Shown piece after piece: positions 13,605 through 17,463 of a stretch of 17,463 nucleotides of DNA (its first letter is position 1; each line of letters begins with the position of its first letter). The DNA comes from an uncultured Bacteroidales bacterium (GTDB lineage Bacteria; Bacteroidota; Bacteroidia; Bacteroidales; Paludibacteraceae). Below the pieces are notes generated by a model. That model saw nothing but the letters and a program-made list of their open reading frames with translations. It was not told where the DNA came from and did not search any database. Made by a program: the position numbers and the translations under genes. The stretch is taken from positions 1 to 17,463 of the forward strand of contig CALCUH010000066.1 in NCBI GenBank assembly GCA_937907165.1, given 5' to 3'.

Positions 13605-13641
13605 AAAAAAAAAACGTCGCCAAACTTCCCAGTTTGGCGAC
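13605..13641 (-). terminator. Intrinsic terminator of the TolC-family gene
   Basis: A perfect 11-bp stem, GTCGCCAAACT (13616-13626) with AGTTTGGCGAC (13631-13641), has a 4-nt loop. On the minus strand it is followed by a T-run of ten (13605-13614, one intervening base). It lies 74 nt past the stop at 13715. Confidence 0.92.
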
Positions 13642-13714
13642 ATCTCGAGTTTTTCACTCTAAAAAATGAAAACAAACACTATTATGAAAAAGTTTCTTCT
13701 ATTTTATTCAACTA

Positions 13715-15022
13715 TCAAAAATCGACAGGCAACCCTTGATAAATATTCAGCACTTGAATATTCAGTATCGCCGTATATTTGGACTGCAAAGTTTGTTGTT
13801 GCGCATTCAACAAATCATTACGCTCGCTCAACATTTCAAAAGGGCTTTTCATACCCAGTGAAAACTTCTCCTTCGTCAGCTCGTAGGTCGATTCCGCAGC
13901 TTGTTCATTGCTCTTCGAAGCCATGTAATTCAACTGAGCCGCTTTCGCATCCAAATACGCATTCTCAATAGTTTTCTTCAAATCATCCTTCAGGTTTTCA
14001 GTCTCCCAACCGACAAGGTTACGGTTCAATTTCGCCTTTTTCAAAGTGGATTTTCTTTCCCGATTATCCGCAATAGCGTAATTTAAAGAAAGTCCCACAT
14101 TCTCACTGAAATTCTCCTTCAATTGGTCTCCTCCACTCAAATCAACATGATTACGATGTCCTGTTCCAACACCCGCACTCAAATTCACGGAAGGGTAATA
14201 ACCGGATTTCGCGCTTTTAATCTGAAGATCAGCCATCTGTTCATTCAGCTTCGCATTTGCAATTTCAGGTCTCGACAAAAGGGCAGCTTCATATATAGAA
14301 TCCTTATTCCCTAAATCAACCATTACCTCCTCTTGAGTAAACTCCGGCACATACACATCGACATCCTCACTCAAATCCAACCTCAGCAATTGCTTTAGTT
14401 GCAACAGGTTTTCCGCCAATTGGTTTTCCGCCACCGTCAGTTGGTACAATTCAGAAACATGCTGCGATTCGATTTGCGACAAATCGCTCATCGAAACAGA
14501 ACCCGCCTCATACAATTGCTTGTAACGATTCAACTGTTCGTTGGATGTTTCAAGCGAATTCTTACGGATTTTCACATTTTCCTTCGCATACAAAATTTGC
14601 AGATATCCCGTCAAGACAGCAATTTTTATATCCTCTTCAGTCGATTTAAGAGAGGTTTCCTGGATTGTTTCCTGCAATTCCTGTTGCTCGATATTGTACT
14701 TTCTTCTGAATCCATTAAATACCGTCCACGAAGCCCCTAAATTATAGTTTCCGCTGTAGTTATTTGCATAGCCGACTTCAGCGAATGGACTATTACTTAA
14801 ATTATGACTCGTGGAGAAAGAAACGCTCGGTTGCCATTGCCCCCTAGCCTGTTCGGTCGAAATGCGGCACTGTTCCAAAGTGATCTTACTTTTCTGCACA
14901 CTGATGTTTTGTTGCAAAGCATAGTCAAAACACTTACTCAACGTCCACTCCTCAGATTGACCGAAAGAGAGAGACGTCGCACACACCGCAAATAACAACG
15001 CTATATTCTTTCTTACACACAT
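13715..15022 (-). CDS. TolC-family outer-membrane efflux protein
   Basis: This 435-aa outer-membrane protein belongs to the TolC/OEP family, the exit channel of tripartite efflux pumps or type I secretion. A type I signal peptide is seen (cleavage likely after SLSFG, before Gln22). Two OEP repeats follow: EEWTLSKCFDYALQQNISVQ opens the first (about 24-43), and NKDSIYEAALLSRPEIANA opens the second (about 238-256). Each is rich in long Gln/Glu/Lys alpha-helices (for example QLNRYKQLYEAGSVSMSDL and STYELTKEKFSLGMKSPFEM). The second region contains the GYYPSVNLSAGVG beta-strand. No HlyD-like adaptor or inner-membrane pump gene is adjacent, so its partner is encoded elsewhere. It is monocistronic, with a promoter at 15062-15095 and a terminator at 13605-13641. 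The substrate is unknown. Confidence 0.9.
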   Translation of the reverse strand: MCVRKNIALLFAVCATSLSFGQSEEWTLSKCFDYALQQNISVQKSKITLEQCRISTEQARGQWQPSVSFSTSHNLSNSPFAEVGYANNYSGNYNLGASWTVFNGFRRKYNIEQQELQETIQETSLKSTEEDIKIAVLTGYLQILYAKENVKIRKNSLETSNEQLNRYKQLYEAGSVSMSDLSQIESQHVSELYQLTVAENQLAENLLQLKQLLRLDLSEDVDVYVPEFTQEEVMVDLGNKDSIYEAALLSRPEIANAKLNEQMADLQIKSAKSGYYPSVNLSAGVGTGHRNHVDLSGGDQLKENFSENVGLSLNYAIADNRERKSTLKKAKLNRNLVGWETENLKDDLKKTIENAYLDAKAAQLNYMASKSNEQAAESTYELTKEKFSLGMKSPFEMLSERNDLLNAQQQTLQSKYTAILNIQVLNIYQGLPVDF

Positions 15023-15061
15023 GTACCTTACAAATTTGTAATCAACAAAAATTTGCTAATA

Positions 15062-15095
15062 CAAATATATAATAATTTTTTAAATTCGGAACAAA
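15062..15095 (-). promoter_or_regulatory. Bacteroidales-type promoter of the TolC-family gene
   Basis: On the minus strand TTTG (15092-15095) is followed by a 22-nt spacer and TATATTTG (15062-15069). The spacer is 1 nt longer than the usual 19-21 range. The predicted leader is about 35 nt. Confidence 0.55.
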
Positions 15096-15110
15096 AAAAA
15101 AGAATATTAG

Positions 15111-15155
15111 CCAATAAAAATCGGCGATTCGTCAAATAAATTCGACGAACCGCCG
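15111..15155 (-). terminator. Intrinsic terminator of the mannosyltransferase-pyrC operon
   Basis: On the minus strand CGGCGGTTCGTC (from 15155) pairs with GACGAATCGCCG (to 15122), 12 bp with one G-U, followed by ATTTTTATT. It lies 6 nt past the pyrC stop. Confidence 0.88.
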
Positions 15156-15160
15156 TTATA

Positions 15161-16507
15161 TTATCTTGCGAATGTCAATAGCTCTCCTTTTTGAGCGTCA
15201 TTGATTTTCCCTTCATCATACACAAGCACTCCGTTCACAAATGTCTGCGAAACCTTGTATTTCAATGTTTCGCCCTCCATCGGAGACCATCCGCACTTGT
15301 ATAGGATATCCTCTTTTTTCACTTCATAAGGCACATTAGGCTCAACAAGCACCAAGTCAGCATAATATCCCTTGCGGATGAATCCGCGCTTCTCCACATT
15401 GAAGATTCTCGCCGGGTTGTGGCACATTTTCTCCACGACCTGTTCACGGGTGAAGTTTCCTCTTTTCGCCAATTCCAACATCATCGGCAAAGAGTGTTGG
15501 ATGGAAGGATAACCTGACGCGCTTTGCAAGCAGTCACCCTCCTTCTCGCTCCAAGCGTGAGGCGCATGGTCAGTCGCTATGGTATCAATGATACCAGACT
15601 CAACAGCCTTCAACAAATTGAGACGGCTCTTCTCCTTCTTGATGGATGGATTACATTTAATCTTTGCGCCGAGGCGCTCGTAATCAGTATCATCAAACCA
15701 CAAATAGCCAACGCAAGTCTCCGCCGTAATATTCTTTTCGGACAACGGCTTGTTATTAAAAAGCGCCATCTCTTTGGCTGTCGTCAAATGCAGAACATGC
15801 AACTTGGTACCATATTTTTTCGCCAAATCAATCACTTTTGAAGTTGATTTATAGCATGCGTCCGAATTTCGTATGACTTCGTGGTATGAAATCGGGATAG
15901 GCTGGTCACCCAATTCCTCCTTTACCTTGGCAAGATTCGCTTGAATCATCTCCTCGTCCTCATTGTGCGTAGCCACCAACAACTTAGACTCAGCGAAAAT
16001 ACGCTCCAAAATTTTGGGATCGGTGACGCGCATGTTTCCCGTAGAGGCCCCAACAAAGACCTTGATACCACACACCTTATTTTTATCAGCATTCACCACA
16101 TCCTCTATGTTATCGTTTGTGGCGCCTAAATAAAAGGCGAAATTCGTCAGACATTTTTGTTTAGCCAATGCGATTTTCTTGTCCAACTCCTCCATATTTG
16201 TTGTAGGAGGCTGGCAATTAGGCATGTCCATGATGGAAGTCACACCACCCGCCACCGCAGCTCTCGACTCCGATTGGAAATCGCCCTTCTGCGTCAAACC
16301 GGGCTCACGGAAATGCACATGGGAATCAATCACACCAGGAAGAAGCCATTTATCCTCCGCATCGATCACCTCCGCACTTTTCATCACTGATTCGGGAACC
16401 TCATCCTTAAAGATCTTAGAAATTTTATTCCCGTCTATCAACACAGAGCCTCTGAAGGAATTCCCTTCGTTAATGATTTTGGCTTTATGAATCAATATAC
16501 TACTCAT
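15161..16507 (-). CDS. pyrC: Dihydroorotase
   Basis: This 448-aa zinc amidohydrolase converts carbamoyl-aspartate to dihydroorotate, the third step of pyrimidine synthesis in the cytoplasm. The metal motif DSHVHFREPG is at 61-70 (His63, His65). Further candidate metal or catalytic residues are K149 (GIKVFVGAS), H181 (ATHNEDE), H237 or H240 (LHVLHLTTA) and D313 (ATDHAPH). These fit the dihydroorotase/allantoinase/hydantoinase family. The FREPG and MDMPN motifs and the housekeeping context favour dihydroorotase over allantoinase. It lies 39 nt downstream of the polyprenol-phosphate mannosyltransferase gene on the same strand, with no terminator between, so the two form an operon. No other pyrimidine gene is in the window. 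Confidence 0.92.
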   Translation of the reverse strand: MSSILIHKAKIINEGNSFRGSVLIDGNKISKIFKDEVPESVMKSAEVIDAEDKWLLPGVIDSHVHFREPGLTQKGDFQSESRAAVAGGVTSIMDMPNCQPPTTNMEELDKKIALAKQKCLTNFAFYLGATNDNIEDVVNADKNKVCGIKVFVGASTGNMRVTDPKILERIFAESKLLVATHNEDEEMIQANLAKVKEELGDQPIPISYHEVIRNSDACYKSTSKVIDLAKKYGTKLHVLHLTTAKEMALFNNKPLSEKNITAETCVGYLWFDDTDYERLGAKIKCNPSIKKEKSRLNLLKAVESGIIDTIATDHAPHAWSEKEGDCLQSASGYPSIQHSLPMMLELAKRGNFTREQVVEKMCHNPARIFNVEKRGFIRKGYYADLVLVEPNVPYEVKKEDILYKCGWSPMEGETLKYKVSQTFVNGVLVYDEGKINDAQKGELLTFAR

Positions 16508-16546
16508 CGCATAAAACTATTTTGAAATTTCTTTTTACCAAATATA

Positions 16547-17299
16547 CTATTTTTTTTGAGGATATTTCCTAAACAAGCTATTTATTTTTAATCTAATCAC
16601 ACCCAACACAGCTTCTCCGAAGATTCCTCCACACATTTTAGAATTACCCAACACCCTATTTACAAATATAATAGGGACCTCTTTTATGGTAAATCCACAC
16701 TTATATGCAGTATATTTCATTTCGATTTGGAAAGCATAGCCTTTGAATTTAATCTTATCCAACTCAATCGTCTCCAAGACTTCTCTACGATAACATTTGA
16801 AGCCCGCAGTCGTATCGGCCACCTTCAAACCCGTCACTATTCTGACATACTTGGATGCGAAATAAGACATCAAGACACGTCCCATCGGCCAATTGACCAC
16901 GTTCACACCCGAAATGTATCGTGAGCCAATCGCCACATCCGCACCCTCCTCAGAACATGCCTTATGCAAATTCATCAAATCTTTCGGATTGTGGGAGAAA
17001 TCCGCATCCATCTCGAAAATATAGTCATATCCTTGTTCCAATGCCCATTTGAATCCGGTGATATATGCCGTGCCCAAGCCTAACTTACCGGATCTTTCTA
17101 GGATATGCAACCTTTCAGGGAATTCCGTCATCACCCGCTTCACAATCGCGGCGGTTCCATCCGGAGAATTATCGTCTATAATTAATACATGAAACATCTT
17201 CGGCAGCTCAAAAACCGCACGGATAATATTCTCTACATTTTCTTTTTCGTTGTAAGTTGGTATAAGTACAATGCAACGATCGTTATTCTCTGAAGACAT
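16547..17299 (-). CDS. Polyprenol-monophosphate mannosyltransferase (DPM1-like, GT2)
   Basis: This 250-aa GT-A glycosyltransferase of family 2 is similar to dolichol/polyprenol-phosphate mannose synthase. It should transfer mannose or a related sugar from a GDP-sugar to polyprenyl phosphate on the cytoplasmic face of the inner membrane, making a donor for envelope or protein glycosylation. Motifs are IPTYNEKENV (13-22), IIDDNSPDGT (40-49), the DxD-like FEMDADFSH (95-103), and GSRYISG and GFKCYRR further on. There is no C-terminal GtrA-type membrane domain, so it is the short, soluble or peripheral form. I start at 17299 (MSSENN). The frame extends 43 codons upstream, but a TATCTTTG promoter element at 17332-17339 lies inside that extension, so the longer form would start before the transcript. 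It is the first gene of an operon with pyrC. Confidence 0.9.
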   Translation of the reverse strand: MSSENNDRCIVLIPTYNEKENVENIIRAVFELPKMFHVLIIDDNSPDGTAAIVKRVMTEFPERLHILERSGKLGLGTAYITGFKWALEQGYDYIFEMDADFSHNPKDLMNLHKACSEEGADVAIGSRYISGVNVVNWPMGRVLMSYFASKYVRIVTGLKVADTTAGFKCYRREVLETIELDKIKFKGYAFQIEMKYTAYKCGFTIKEVPIIFVNRVLGNSKMCGGIFGEAVLGVIRLKINSLFRKYPQKK

Positions 17300-17331
17300 T
17301 TCCTGTTTTGTGAAATTCCTATAAATCCGTG

Positions 17332-17339
17332 CAAAGATA
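17332..17339 (-). promoter_or_regulatory. Probable -7 element for the mannosyltransferase-pyrC operon
   Basis: On the minus strand the sequence is TATCTTTG followed by C, 33 nt upstream of the chosen ATG at 17299. No -33 TTTG lies at the right distance. Its position argues against the upstream ATG at 17428. Confidence 0.55.
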
Positions 17340-17379
17340 GTTTTTTTTTGCAATGTAGAAAACGAATAAGAAAAAAATG

Positions 17380-17387
17380 TATCTTTG
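17380..17387 (+). promoter_or_regulatory. Possible divergent -7 element toward the right edge
   Basis: On the plus strand the sequence is TATCTTTG followed by CCGCCCG, the same octamer as the divergent element 41 nt away. No ATG follows on the plus strand before the window ends, so any gene it drives lies outside. Confidence 0.4.
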
Positions 17388-17463
17388 CCGCCCGAAATTA
17401 GAAAGGTAAAAATATTAAAATTAGACATTATCGAAATCCTCTAAGCTTCATTTCTTCACCAAG

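Larger units (their letters stand above)
12557..13714. other. 1.16-kb gap without an intact gene, filled with degenerate repeats
   Basis: From left to right this holds: AT-rich DNA (12557-12840); TTTATCGGACAATA on the minus strand (12847-12860); the ~175-bp element L (12879-13051, minus); repeat B with hairpins (13113-13326, minus); a third copy of the LRNL tail and the 20-bp motif (13351-13402, plus); element R (13422-13598, plus); and the terminator of the TolC-family gene (13605-13641). Stop codons break every longer reading frame except one of 93 codons at 13004-13285 on the minus strand, which spans repeat B. Confidence 0.7.

Noticed and set aside
17428..17463. End of a minus-strand gene entering from the right edge (LGEEMKLRGFR then a stop)
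   Set aside because: Only 11 open codons are visible, which is likely by chance, and a possible plus-strand promoter element overlaps this area. It cannot be supported from this window alone.

Overview
The window looks like chromosomal DNA from a member of the Bacteroidales (phylum Bacteroidota). Four things support this. Several starts are preceded by the phylum's TAnnTTTG promoter -7 element. Most genes lack a Shine-Dalgarno sequence. Lipoprotein signals are frequent. Typical phylum families are present: DUF3276/PUR-type nucleic-acid-binding protein, a DUF4595-like lipoprotein, a LytS/LytTR pair and a TolC-family protein. I cannot fix the genus. No rRNA, tRNA, CRISPR array, intact transposase or prophage gene was seen.

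Layout, left to right. (1) 148-3800, minus strand: an apparent four-gene operon, transcribed right to left as O-acetylhomoserine sulfhydrylase (metY), Mn(II) exporter (mntP), a voltage-gated K+ channel with a zinc-ribbon tail, and a lipoprotein, with gaps of only 10-25 nt. (2) 4024-5693, minus strand: a 68-aa cysteine-containing lipoprotein with its own promoter and terminator, and a CobW/G3E GTPase with a very His/Asp-rich metal-binding insert. (3) 5819-7087, plus strand: a lone polysaccharide flippase, converging on a 56-aa 2[4Fe-4S] ferredoxin (7167-7337, minus strand) across a shared terminator. (4) 7633-7968, plus strand: DUF3276 protein with a strong Shine-Dalgarno, converging on a pheS-bactofilin operon (8087-9525, minus strand). 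(5) 9731-11564, plus strand: a sensor kinase and LytTR response regulator 1 nt apart. (6) 11565-13714: a repeat-rich accessory stretch with one DUF4595-like lipoprotein gene. (7) 13715-17299, minus strand: a TolC-family protein, then dihydroorotase (pyrC) and polyprenol-phosphate mannosyltransferase, which form a two-gene operon.

The most unusual part is 11565-13714. By eye it holds two diverged ~175-bp elements in opposite orientation with similar GAAGCTGTTTAAAA-type ends (12879-13051 and 13422-13598). I read these as a miniature-transposon-like family. It also holds two diverged inverted copies of another repeat (11611-11717 and 13113-13206) that share a decayed reading frame ending in GFQPxHLRNL. 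A 20-bp motif, TTTAGCGGACAGTARTAATT, occurs here and again at the left edge of the window. None of these repeats could be assigned to a named family without a search.

Elsewhere the window is mostly housekeeping and envelope functions: metal and K+ transport, sulfur assimilation, pyrimidine and phenylalanyl-tRNA synthesis, glycan lipid carriers and cytoskeleton. I do not see a defence island or a new multi-gene enzyme system. The best leads are the repeat elements, the Shine-Dalgarno-bearing DUF3276 gene and the metal-binding GTPase.
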